Assembly (NCBI RefSeq): GCF_029866045.1
Contig: NZ_JARXAB010000080.1
Span: forward strand, 1 to 64,000
Length of the DNA stretch: 64,000 nt
Origin: Ramlibacter sp.
Lineage (GTDB): Bacteria > Pseudomonadota > Gammaproteobacteria > Burkholderiales > Burkholderiaceae_C
Direction: 5' to 3'
Position numbers and translations under genes: made by a program. The notes beneath the pieces are model-generated. The model did not search any database. It had not been told where the DNA came from and saw only the letters and a list, made by a program, of their open reading frames with translations. Shown here piece after piece: positions 29,197 to 36,612 of this stretch. How positions within the stretch are numbered: position 1 is the first letter of the stretch; each line of letters begins with the position of its first letter.

Positions 29197-31515
29197 CTAG
29201 GCACCGGAGTCCGGGGTTCCTTGCGCCATCAGGTCCGTCAGGGCTGCCGCGTAGTCAGCCGGCGTCGCCAAGCGCCGCATCGGCGGCAAAGCCGCCAGCA
29301 GCCGGCGGCCATAGCCCATGGTCAGCAGGCGGTTGTCGCACACCACCAGTACCCCGCGGTCCTGCTCGCTGCGTATCAGGCGACCAGCGCCCTGCTTGAG
29401 AGCGACCGCGGCTTCGGGCAGGCTGTAATCGCCAAAGGCACTGCGGCCCTGCTGCTCGAGCCGACGAGAGCGCGCATCCACTAGCGGATCGCCCGGCGGA
29501 GGGAAGGGAAGCTTGTCAATCACCACGAGTTGCAGTGCGTCACCTGGTACGTCGACCCCCTCCCAGAACGAGGCCGAGGCCACCAGCACGCAACCGGGCT
29601 GGCCGTGGGCCTGTCCCTCGCGGAAGCGCTCCATCAACCGGCGCTTGGGCCACTGCCCCTGCACCAGGACTTCCACCGAAGGGTTCCCTTCAAAGTGCAC
29701 TTGTAGGGCCTCGCCAATCGCCCGCAGGGCACGCAGGGTGGTGGTCAGCACCAGGGTGCGTCCTCCCAACCGCTGGGCACCCTGCGCTGCAATATCCGCG
29801 ACGCGGTTGCTGTGCGTGGGGTCGCTTGGACGGGGAAGCCCCGGCGGCAGGTAGAGGCCCGCCTGCCGCCCGTAATTGAAAGGACTGCCGACACGCAGCA
29901 CTTGCGCATCTTCCAGCCCGCAAGGCTCGGTGAACCAGCGCAGGCGCGGATCGTCGCCCAAGGTGGCGGAGGTGAAGATCCAGGCGCGGCGGGAGGGTTC
30001 GGGTTCGTAGCTCTCGTGGTCTGGCCGATCAGCCTGCACGACCTCGGGTGATTTGGAATGTGCGGGCGTGCTCTGGTCGTCATCAGACCAAGGCAGCCCG
30101 TCATCGGCGCCAGACTCTTGCGCACTGAGCCAGTCATCCAGGCCGGCATCGAGGTTGCCGGACGCAGTTCTGCGGCCGGGAGCACTGTCTGAAACATCGG
30201 ATCGACCTGCACGGCCCAGCATCTTGCTGCGCACCGCGTCGGCGATGTCCAGCGGAGACTCCACCATGCGAAGCTGCTGGCCCAGATCGATCCACCGCAC
30301 CGAGCCCGTCTCGCAGGGTCCGGCAAAGCGCCCCGCACGCTGGGCCAGGGCGGCCGCACGCTCATGGAGGCGCTGGAAGTCTGGCGCGATCTCGCTCACC
30401 GTGTCGAGCGCGTCCATCGCCGCCAGACACGCCTCGGCCACGTCGCGCAAGCCGTCGTCCCATGCCTGCGTATCGGTGCCCTCGGGGGTGGCGGTATTCC
30501 ACGCCAGGCGGCCACCGCCTGCTCCCCTCCCCGCGGCAAGGCGCAGGTCGCGAGCGGCGCGCTCGACCTGCGACGCGACCTGCTGCCAGTCGACGAGCCC
30601 GCGCGCCAGTTGCAAGCCGGCACCGAGCAGGTCACGGCAGAAATCGAGCAGCTGGCTGGTGGCCAATTGCACCCCCAAGAACTGGACGCCGGTTTCGTTC
30701 AGCTGATGGGCCTCGTCGAAGATGGCCACCCGCACAGTGGGCAGCAGTTCAGCCATGCCAGACTCCCGCACTGCCAAATCGGCGAAGAACAGGTGGTGGT
30801 TCACCACCACCACATCGGCAGCCAGTGCCTCACGGCGCGCTGCATGCACATGGCAGCCCTTGAAGCCCGGGCACTGGGAGCCCAGGCAGTTCTCGCGGGT
30901 TGAGGTGACCAGTGGAATGACGGGAGATCGCTCGTCAAGGCCCGAAATTTCGGCCAGGTCGCCGGTGCGGGTGGACTGCGCCCAGGTCTCGATCCGGGCC
31001 AGGGTCTGCACGGCCCGCCGATCCGGCAGGTGGGCGTCCTCGCGGGCCAGCGCCAGACGGTGACTGCACAAATAGCTTGCCCGCCCTTTGAGCAGCGCAA
31101 TCCGCAGGGCCAGGCCCAAGGCGTCGACCAGACGGGGTAGATCACGACCAAAGAGTTGGTCCTGCAGGGTCTTGGTCGCGGTGGACAGCAGCACCCGCTC
31201 GCCAGAAAGGAGCGCCGGCACCAGATAGGCAAAGGTCTTGCCCACGCCGGTACCGGCCTCGACGACCAGAGCGCCCCCGGTCTCAATCGTCTGCGCCACA
31301 GCCAGGGCCATCTCGGTCTGGGCCGCACGGGGCTGGAACTGTTCGGTCGTCCGGGACAGCACGCCACCCTCGGCAAAGACGGCGTCCACCCAGGCCTCTA
31401 GGCTATCGCGGGCGCTCCCGGCGTCCGTGCCAGCAGACCCGTCATCCGCAGCCAAGCGGCTCCGCGGCACCGGGGCCTGCGGACCGCCGGGTAAGCCGGC
31501 GGCTTGCTCGGTCAT
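29197..31515 (-). CDS. DinG/YoaA-type ATP-dependent DNA helicase
   Basis: A 772-residue XPD-like superfamily 2 helicase that would unwind damaged or R-loop DNA. Walker A VEAGTGVGKTFAYLVPALL is near residue 85. Four cysteines around YLCSHRL, ENCLGSQCPG and GCHVH fit an iron-sulfur cluster. The DEAH box is FDEAHQLNETG. The C-terminal half has SATLGDDPRLRW, SFWEGVDVPGDAL and GAGRLIRSEQDRG. An extra acidic/Ser-rich stretch around residues 440-500 is an insertion. The ATG overlaps the upstream YdcH-like gene (ATGA). YoaA is the closer model for this length; the symbol is left open. Confidence 0.93.
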   Translation of the reverse strand: MTEQAAGLPGGPQAPVPRSRLAADDGSAGTDAGSARDSLEAWVDAVFAEGGVLSRTTEQFQPRAAQTEMALAVAQTIETGGALVVEAGTGVGKTFAYLVPALLSGERVLLSTATKTLQDQLFGRDLPRLVDALGLALRIALLKGRASYLCSHRLALAREDAHLPDRRAVQTLARIETWAQSTRTGDLAEISGLDERSPVIPLVTSTRENCLGSQCPGFKGCHVHAARREALAADVVVVNHHLFFADLAVRESGMAELLPTVRVAIFDEAHQLNETGVQFLGVQLATSQLLDFCRDLLGAGLQLARGLVDWQQVASQVERAARDLRLAAGRGAGGGRLAWNTATPEGTDTQAWDDGLRDVAEACLAAMDALDTVSEIAPDFQRLHERAAALAQRAGRFAGPCETGSVRWIDLGQQLRMVESPLDIADAVRSKMLGRAGRSDVSDSAPGRRTASGNLDAGLDDWLSAQESGADDGLPWSDDDQSTPAHSKSPEVVQADRPDHESYEPEPSRRAWIFTSATLGDDPRLRWFTEPCGLEDAQVLRVGSPFNYGRQAGLYLPPGLPRPSDPTHSNRVADIAAQGAQRLGGRTLVLTTTLRALRAIGEALQVHFEGNPSVEVLVQGQWPKRRLMERFREGQAHGQPGCVLVASASFWEGVDVPGDALQLVVIDKLPFPPPGDPLVDARSRRLEQQGRSAFGDYSLPEAAVALKQGAGRLIRSEQDRGVLVVCDNRLLTMGYGRRLLAALPPMRRLATPADYAAALTDLMAQGTPDSGA

Positions 31516-31733
31516 GCAGGTTCTTTCGGATCCAGGGCCAGCTCTAGCCTGGCGATCTGGTCGCGCAAGGCCAGGCGGCGTTTCTTGAGCCGGCGCAGGG
31601 TCAGGTCATCTCCGCCGCCCTGCGCCAGCGCGTGGTCGATCAGGGCGTCCAGATCGCCATGCTCCATGCGCAGCTCAATCAGCCGGCGCTGCGGCGAGTG
31701 CAGGTCAAAGGCAATGTCGGGCGGCAGGGCCAT
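31512..31733 (-). CDS. YdcH/DUF465 family small coiled-coil protein
   Basis: A 73-residue protein with the DUF465 pattern: RRLIELRMEHGDLDALIDHA, then DDLTLRRLKKRRLALRDQIARLE. It should form one helical hairpin. Members are common in proteobacteria but have no proven role. It overlaps the helicase start by four bases (ATGA) and follows a secreted coiled-coil gene by 27 bases, so it is probably co-translated with the helicase. Confidence 0.85.
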   Translation of the reverse strand: MALPPDIAFDLHSPQRRLIELRMEHGDLDALIDHALAQGGGDDLTLRRLKKRRLALRDQIARLELALDPKEPA

Positions 31734-31760
31734 AGTCAGACTGTAGCGCGAGGCTGCCGC

Positions 31761-32600
31761 TTAACGGGGCGGCGGCAGGTCGCTCGCAGGTGGCTTGCTT
31801 CGGCCAGCCTGGCGCTGGCGAACCTCCGCCTTGTGTGCCTCCGCCTGGCGGACGCGCTCCTGGTGGGCAGCCGCGTTGGCACGCGCCTGCTCCGCACTGA
31901 TACGGGCCGAAGCGGGCTTGGCCCGGGCTTGCTCCGTTTTGCCGGATGGGGCAGCTTTGGTCCGGGATTGCTCCGGGCTGCTGGAGGGAGCCGCTTTCGC
32001 ACGGGCTTGCTCCGGGCCGTTGCTGGACGGGGCGGCCTGGCGAGCCTGGGACGGCCGCGCCCTGGGCGCCACCGCCATTGCGTCAGGAGCTGAAGCTCCA
32101 GGCTCCGCCGATCGGGCCTGCCGGGGGGTACCGCTCGGGCGCGGCCCGCTCGCCTTCGCGGCGGCGCGGGCCTCGCGGTTTTCCTGCTCCGAGGCGGCAC
32201 GCGCTCGCCGTTCGGCGGCATCGGCCTCAGCATCAGAGGCCTTGCGCTCGAGCCGCAACATCTGCTCGCTGCTGCGATTCCGACGGTCCAGATCGTTCAG
32301 GACCCGCTCTTGGCGGTCCAACTCGGCCAATTGCACCTGCCATCGCCTGCGCACACCCTCCACACAGCCAGTGACTACGAACCGGGTCCGGCACTCGTCT
32401 TCTTCTTGGCTGAGAGCCTGAGTCACGCGATCACGTTCGGCCTTGAGCCGTACTCGCTCAGCGGTCAGATCCAGCCCGCTGACAACTTGGCCCGAGGCTC
32501 CGACCACAGAGAGGACAGCCAAGCTGGCGAACAGCACGTGACGCAGCGGGCGCATCAAGTGCAAGGGCCTGGGACGACTCAACGCAAACACGGCACTCAT
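31761..32600 (-). CDS. Secreted coiled-coil protein with EQARAKAAP repeats, unknown
   Basis: A 279-residue protein with a signal peptide (HVLFASLAVLSVVGASG). A helical coiled-coil region follows (LTAERVRLKAERDRVTQALS, VQLAELDRQERVLNDLDRRN, then AEADAAERRARAASEQE). After a Pro/Ala linker there are about four repeats of 13-14 residues built on PEQARAKAAPSS, and a basic tail with VRQAEAHKAEVRQRQAGRS. Two cysteines flank TRFVVTG. The start MSAVFAL overlaps the zapE stop (ATGA). I know no function; the composition suggests an envelope protein with an extended Ala/Lys/Arg-rich spacer. Confidence 0.75.
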   Translation of the reverse strand: MSAVFALSRPRPLHLMRPLRHVLFASLAVLSVVGASGQVVSGLDLTAERVRLKAERDRVTQALSQEEDECRTRFVVTGCVEGVRRRWQVQLAELDRQERVLNDLDRRNRSSEQMLRLERKASDAEADAAERRARAASEQENREARAAAKASGPRPSGTPRQARSAEPGASAPDAMAVAPRARPSQARQAAPSSNGPEQARAKAAPSSSPEQSRTKAAPSGKTEQARAKPASARISAEQARANAAAHQERVRQAEAHKAEVRQRQAGRSKPPASDLPPPR

Positions 32601-33715
32601 GTGAGCCGAGTGTCGACCACCCGCCGCTCCTCGGCCATGAATTCGGCCGACTGCATTTCGTTCAGACGGGACGCGGTGCGCGGAAACTCATGCGACATCG
32701 GCCCCTGGGTATAAAGCTGCTCGGGCGGTACCGCAGCGGACATGATCAGCTTGACCCGTCGGTCGTAGAGCACATCCACCAGCCAGGTGAAGCGCCGGGC
32801 CTCCGAGGCCATGCTCACTGGCATCTGCGGTACGTTGGACAACAGCACTGTGTGGAACTGGCTCGCGATCTCGAGGTAGTCGTTCTGTGAGCGCGGCCCT
32901 CCGCACAGAGCGCGAAAATCAAACCACACCAGGCCGCCGGCTTTGCGCAAGGACTGGATCTGGCGGCCTTCGATGTGCAGCACCGGGGACTCGTCCCGGG
33001 CCTCGGCCAGCTGGCTGAAAGCGGCGTTCATTGCAGCGTCTGCGTGCGGCCCCAGGGGGGTGTGATAGAGCTGAACGCGTTCGAGGGTGCGGCGTCGGTA
33101 ATCGGTGCCGTTGTCGACGTTCAGGACTTCGAGCCGCTCGTTCAGGAGCGCAATCGCCGGCAGGATGCGGTCTCGGTGGAGGCCGTTGGGGTAGAGGTCG
33201 TCGGGCCGGAAGTTGGAGGTGGTGACAAAGCCCACACCGTTTGCGAACAGCGAATCCAGCAGCCGGTGCAAGATCATTGCGTCGGTGATGTCGGCCACAT
33301 GAAATTCGTCAAAGCAGATGAGGCGGTAACGCTTGGAGATGCGTTCGCCCAGGACCTGCAAGGGATTTTGTGTGCCCTGCATCTCGGCAAGCTCGCGGTG
33401 CACCTCACGCATGAACTCGTGGAAGTGCAGCCGGGTCTTGCGCTTCAACGGGACCGCGTTGAAGAAGCAGTCCATGAGGAAGCTCTTGCCGCGCCCCACC
33501 CCGCCGAACATGTAGACCCCGCGGGGGATAGCAGGCCGGTTGATCAACTTCTTGAGTGCATTGGAGCGAGCGCTCTTGAAATGCGCCCAATCCTGGGCGC
33601 AGCGCTCCAGCGCGGCCACCGCGCGCAACTGCGCGGGGTCGCTCTGATAGCCCCGCGTGCTCAGCTCGGCCTCGTAGGCCGCCCGTACGCCGGTGACAGG
33701 GGGAACTGCACTCAC
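32597..33715 (-). CDS. zapE: Cell division ATPase ZapE
   Basis: ZapE is an AFG1-like P-loop ATPase that destabilises Z-rings late in division and under stress. The 372-residue protein has Walker A GGVGRGKSFLMDCFF, the family block KRKTRLHFHEFMREVH, Walker B LICFDEFHVADITDAMIL, and the sensor stretch GVGFVTTSNFRPDDLYPNGLHRDRILP. The GTG start (SAVPPVTGVRAAYE) is chosen; upstream in-frame residues are Arg/Ser-rich noise overlapping lpdA. It follows sucA-sucB-lpdA by 28 bases. Confidence 0.94.
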   Translation of the reverse strand: MSAVPPVTGVRAAYEAELSTRGYQSDPAQLRAVAALERCAQDWAHFKSARSNALKKLINRPAIPRGVYMFGGVGRGKSFLMDCFFNAVPLKRKTRLHFHEFMREVHRELAEMQGTQNPLQVLGERISKRYRLICFDEFHVADITDAMILHRLLDSLFANGVGFVTTSNFRPDDLYPNGLHRDRILPAIALLNERLEVLNVDNGTDYRRRTLERVQLYHTPLGPHADAAMNAAFSQLAEARDESPVLHIEGRQIQSLRKAGGLVWFDFRALCGGPRSQNDYLEIASQFHTVLLSNVPQMPVSMASEARRFTWLVDVLYDRRVKLIMSAAVPPEQLYTQGPMSHEFPRTASRLNEMQSAEFMAEERRVVDTRLT

Positions 33716-33743
33716 CTTGCGGCCGCGGCGATGCTGCGCGCGC

Positions 33744-35171
33744 TCAGAAGTTGAGCGTGCGCTTGTCCACCGCCAGCGCGGCCTCTTTGGTGGCCTCCGA
33801 AAGCGACGGGTGGGCGTGGCAGATGCGGGCGATGTCCTCGCTAGACGCACGGAACTCCATGGCGACCACCGCCTCGGCGATCAGCTCGGAGGCCATGGGA
33901 CCCACGATGTGAACGCCCAGGATCTCGTCGCTGGCGGCATCGGCCAGGAACTTGACCATGCCGGTGGTGTCGCCCAGTGCGCGGGCGCGGCCGTTGGCCA
34001 GGAAGGGAAAGGTGCCGGCCTTGTACTTGACGCCGTCGGCCTTAAGCTGCTGCTCGGTGCGGCCGACCCAGGCGATCTCGGGGCTGGTGTAGATCACCCA
34101 GGGAATGGTGTTGAAGTTGACATGGCCATGCTGTCCGGCAATGCGCTCGGCCACCGCCACACCCTCTTCTTCGGCCTTGTGCGCCAGCATCGGGCCCCGC
34201 ACCACATCGCCCACCGCCCAGACGCCGGGCAGGTTGGTGCGGCAGTCGGCGTCGACAACGATGGCGCCGCGCTCGTCAAGCTGCAGGCCTACGCTTTCGG
34301 CATTGAGGCCGATGGTGTTGGGCACGCGGCCGATGGACACGATCAGCTTGTCGGCCTCAATCGCCTGCGCCTCGCCCTTGGCGTTGGTGTAGGCCACCGA
34401 CACGCCCTTGGCGCCGTTCTTGATTTCGCCGACCTTCACGCCCAGCTCAATCTTCAGGCCCTGCTTGTCAAAGGCCTTTTTGGCCTCTTTAGCGATTTGC
34501 TCGTCGACTGCGCCCAGGAAAGTGGGCAGGCCTTCGAGGATGGTGACCTCGGCGCCCAGGCGGCGCCAGACCGAGCCCATTTCGAGGCCGATCACGCCAG
34601 AGCCGATCAGGACCAGCTTCTTGGGGACTGCTTCGATGCGAAGCGCGCCGTCATTGGACAGCACATTCTTCTCGTCGAAAGGCACGCCCGGCAGCGCGCG
34701 GGCGTTCGAGCCGGTGGCCAAAATGACCTGCGTGGCGACCAAGGTCTCTTCAGCGGCACCTGCGACTTTAATCTCGTAGCCGCCCTCGGCAGCCTTCACG
34801 AAGCTGCCGCGACCATGGAAGAAGGACACCTTGTTCTTTTTGAGCAGATACAGGATGCCGTCGTTGTTCTGCTTCACGACGGCGTCCTTGCGGGCCAGCA
34901 TCTTGGCCACGTCTATCTTCACATCCTTGGCGGTGATGCCATGGTCTGCGAAATGGTGGTTGGCGTGGTCAAAGTGCTCGGACGATTGCAGCAGCGCCTT
35001 GGACGGAATGCAGCCCACGTTGGTGCAGGTGCCGCCGGGGGCCGGGCCGCCCTTGTCGTTTTTCCACTCGTCGATGCAGGCCACGTTCATGCCCAATTGG
35101 GCCGCGCGGATGGCCGCGATGTAGCCACCTGGGCCACCGCCGATGACGATGACGTCGAATTGCTTGCTCAT
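33744..35171 (-). CDS. lpdA: Dihydrolipoyl dehydrogenase (E3) of the 2-oxoglutarate dehydrogenase complex
   Basis: A FAD disulfide oxidoreductase that reoxidises lipoyl groups. The 475-residue protein has FAD motif [19 protein letters not shown], redox-active CTNVGC in [16 protein letters not shown], a second nucleotide motif [19 protein letters not shown] motif [21 protein letters not shown], and the C-terminal catalytic [13 protein letters not shown]. Unlike the E3 at 44461 it has no lipoyl domain. Its position after sucA-sucB assigns it to the oxoglutarate complex. AAGGAA precedes the ATG. Confidence 0.95.
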   Translation of the reverse strand: MSKQFDVIVIGGGPGGYIAAIRAAQLGMNVACIDEWKNDKGGPAPGGTCTNVGCIPSKALLQSSEHFDHANHHFADHGITAKDVKIDVAKMLARKDAVVKQNNDGILYLLKKNKVSFFHGRGSFVKAAEGGYEIKVAGAAEETLVATQVILATGSNARALPGVPFDEKNVLSNDGALRIEAVPKKLVLIGSGVIGLEMGSVWRRLGAEVTILEGLPTFLGAVDEQIAKEAKKAFDKQGLKIELGVKVGEIKNGAKGVSVAYTNAKGEAQAIEADKLIVSIGRVPNTIGLNAESVGLQLDERGAIVVDADCRTNLPGVWAVGDVVRGPMLAHKAEEEGVAVAERIAGQHGHVNFNTIPWVIYTSPEIAWVGRTEQQLKADGVKYKAGTFPFLANGRARALGDTTGMVKFLADAASDEILGVHIVGPMASELIAEAVVAMEFRASSEDIARICHAHPSLSEATKEAALAVDKRTLNF

Positions 35172-35209
35172 TTGAATTCCTTATTTGTCATGAAGTCATG
35201 AAGATTGCG

Positions 35210-35292
35210 TAGCGAGCGGCGCGAGGTCGGGTCGAGCAGCGGAGCCGTACTCCCGTACGGCGAGCAGCGCAGGCTCGAGATCGCGTCGCGCA
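35210..35292. repeat. Palindromic intergenic element (REP-like) between sucB and lpdA
   Basis: The 139-base sucB-lpdA gap holds a strong hairpin: GCCGTAC, loop TCCC, GTACGGC (35244-35261). It is flanked by GAGCAGCG on both sides and by outer arms (GCGCGAGGTCG... and ...CTCGAGATCGCG) that pair imperfectly. Symmetry with flanking arms fits a REP-type extragenic element; I recall similar GTACGGCGAGCAGCG elements in Burkholderiales. It may tune the sucB/lpdA ratio. I see no second copy in this window. Confidence 0.6.
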
Positions 35293-35310
35293 GTAGCAAG
35301 ATTCCTGGCT

Positions 35311-36567
35311 TCAGATGTCGAACAGGAGACGGGCCGGGTCTTCCAGCGCTTCCTTCATCGCCACCAGGCCCAGCACGGCTTCGCGGCCGTCGATGATGCG
35401 GTGGTCGTAGGACATGGCGAGGTAGTTGATCGGACGCACCACCACCTGCCCGTTCTCGACGACGGCGCGGTCCTTGGTGGCGTGCACGCCCAGGATGGCC
35501 GACTGCGGCGGGTTGATGATGGGGGTGGACAGCATCGAGCCAAACACGCCGCCATTGGAGATGGAGAACGTGCCGCCGGTCATTTCTTCGATGCCCAGCT
35601 TGCCGTCGCGCGCCTTGTTGCCGTACTCAGCGATCTTCTTCTCGATGTCGGCAAAAGACATTTGGTCGGCATTGCGCAGGATGGGCACCACCAGACCACG
35701 GGGCGAACCCACGGCGATACCGATGTCGAAGTAGCCGTGGTAGACGATGTCATTGCCGTCGACGCTGGCGTTGAGCACCGGGTACTTTTTCAGGGCGTGG
35801 ACGGCGGCCTTCACGAAGAAGGACATGAAGCCAATCTTCACCCCGTGCTCCTTCTCGAACTTGTCCTGGAAGCGCTTACGCATCTCCATCACCGGCGCCA
35901 TGTTGACCTCGTTGAAGGTGGTCAGGATGGCATTGCTCGATTGGGATTGCAGCAGGCGCTCGGCGACGCGGGCGCGCAGTCGGCTCATGGGCACGCGCTG
36001 TTCGGGGCGGCTGCCTAGGTCGGGCGTGGCGGGGCCGGCCACCTGGGGCAAGGCCGCCTTGGGCGCCACCGAGACAGGAACCGACGGCGCCACGGCCTTG
36101 GCAGGGCCAGCGGCCACGGCCGACAGGACGTCGCCCTTGGTCACCCGGCCGTCCTTGCCGGAGCCGGCAACCGAGCCGGCAGCCAGCTGGTTGTCGGCCA
36201 TCAGCTTGGCTGCGGCAGGCATGGCCACGCCAGCCATCGATCCGCCGGCGGCGGGTGCCGCTGCGGCAGCAGCAGGGGCAGCAGCGGGCGCTACAACTGC
36301 GGCGGGAGCCGCCGCGCCGGCCTTGCCTTCGCTGTCGATCCGGGCGATGACCTGCTCGGCCACCACGGTGCCGCCGTCGGCGATCAGGATCTCGGCCATC
36401 ACGCCGGCACTGGGCGCGGGTACTTCGAGGACGACCTTATCGGTCTCGATCTCAATCAGGATCTCGTCCTGGGCCACGGCCTCACCGGGCTTTTTCTTCC
36501 AGGACAGCAGGGTCGCTTCGGCGACAGATTCGGACAGTTGCGGAACCTTTACTTCAACGATAGCCAT
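35311..36567 (-). CDS. sucB: Dihydrolipoyllysine succinyltransferase (E2) of the 2-oxoglutarate dehydrogenase complex
   Basis: The E2 core of the oxoglutarate complex, moving succinyl groups to CoA. The 418-residue protein has one lipoyl domain with lipoyl lysine K44 ([12 protein letters not shown]), an Ala/Pro linker, a peripheral-subunit-binding domain ([23 protein letters not shown]), a second linker, and the acyltransferase core. The core has [14 protein letters not shown] and the catalytic [15 protein letters not shown]. The start [14 protein letters not shown] fits the family; GGAA stands upstream. It lies 45 bases after sucA. Confidence 0.96.
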   Translation of the reverse strand: MAIVEVKVPQLSESVAEATLLSWKKKPGEAVAQDEILIEIETDKVVLEVPAPSAGVMAEILIADGGTVVAEQVIARIDSEGKAGAAAPAAVVAPAAAPAAAAAAPAAGGSMAGVAMPAAAKLMADNQLAAGSVAGSGKDGRVTKGDVLSAVAAGPAKAVAPSVPVSVAPKAALPQVAGPATPDLGSRPEQRVPMSRLRARVAERLLQSQSSNAILTTFNEVNMAPVMEMRKRFQDKFEKEHGVKIGFMSFFVKAAVHALKKYPVLNASVDGNDIVYHGYFDIGIAVGSPRGLVVPILRNADQMSFADIEKKIAEYGNKARDGKLGIEEMTGGTFSISNGGVFGSMLSTPIINPPQSAILGVHATKDRAVVENGQVVVRPINYLAMSYDHRIIDGREAVLGLVAMKEALEDPARLLFDI

Positions 36568-36612
36568 TTTTTTATTCCTTGAATCTGGGCGCACTTGGAT
36601 GCGCAAACAGGG

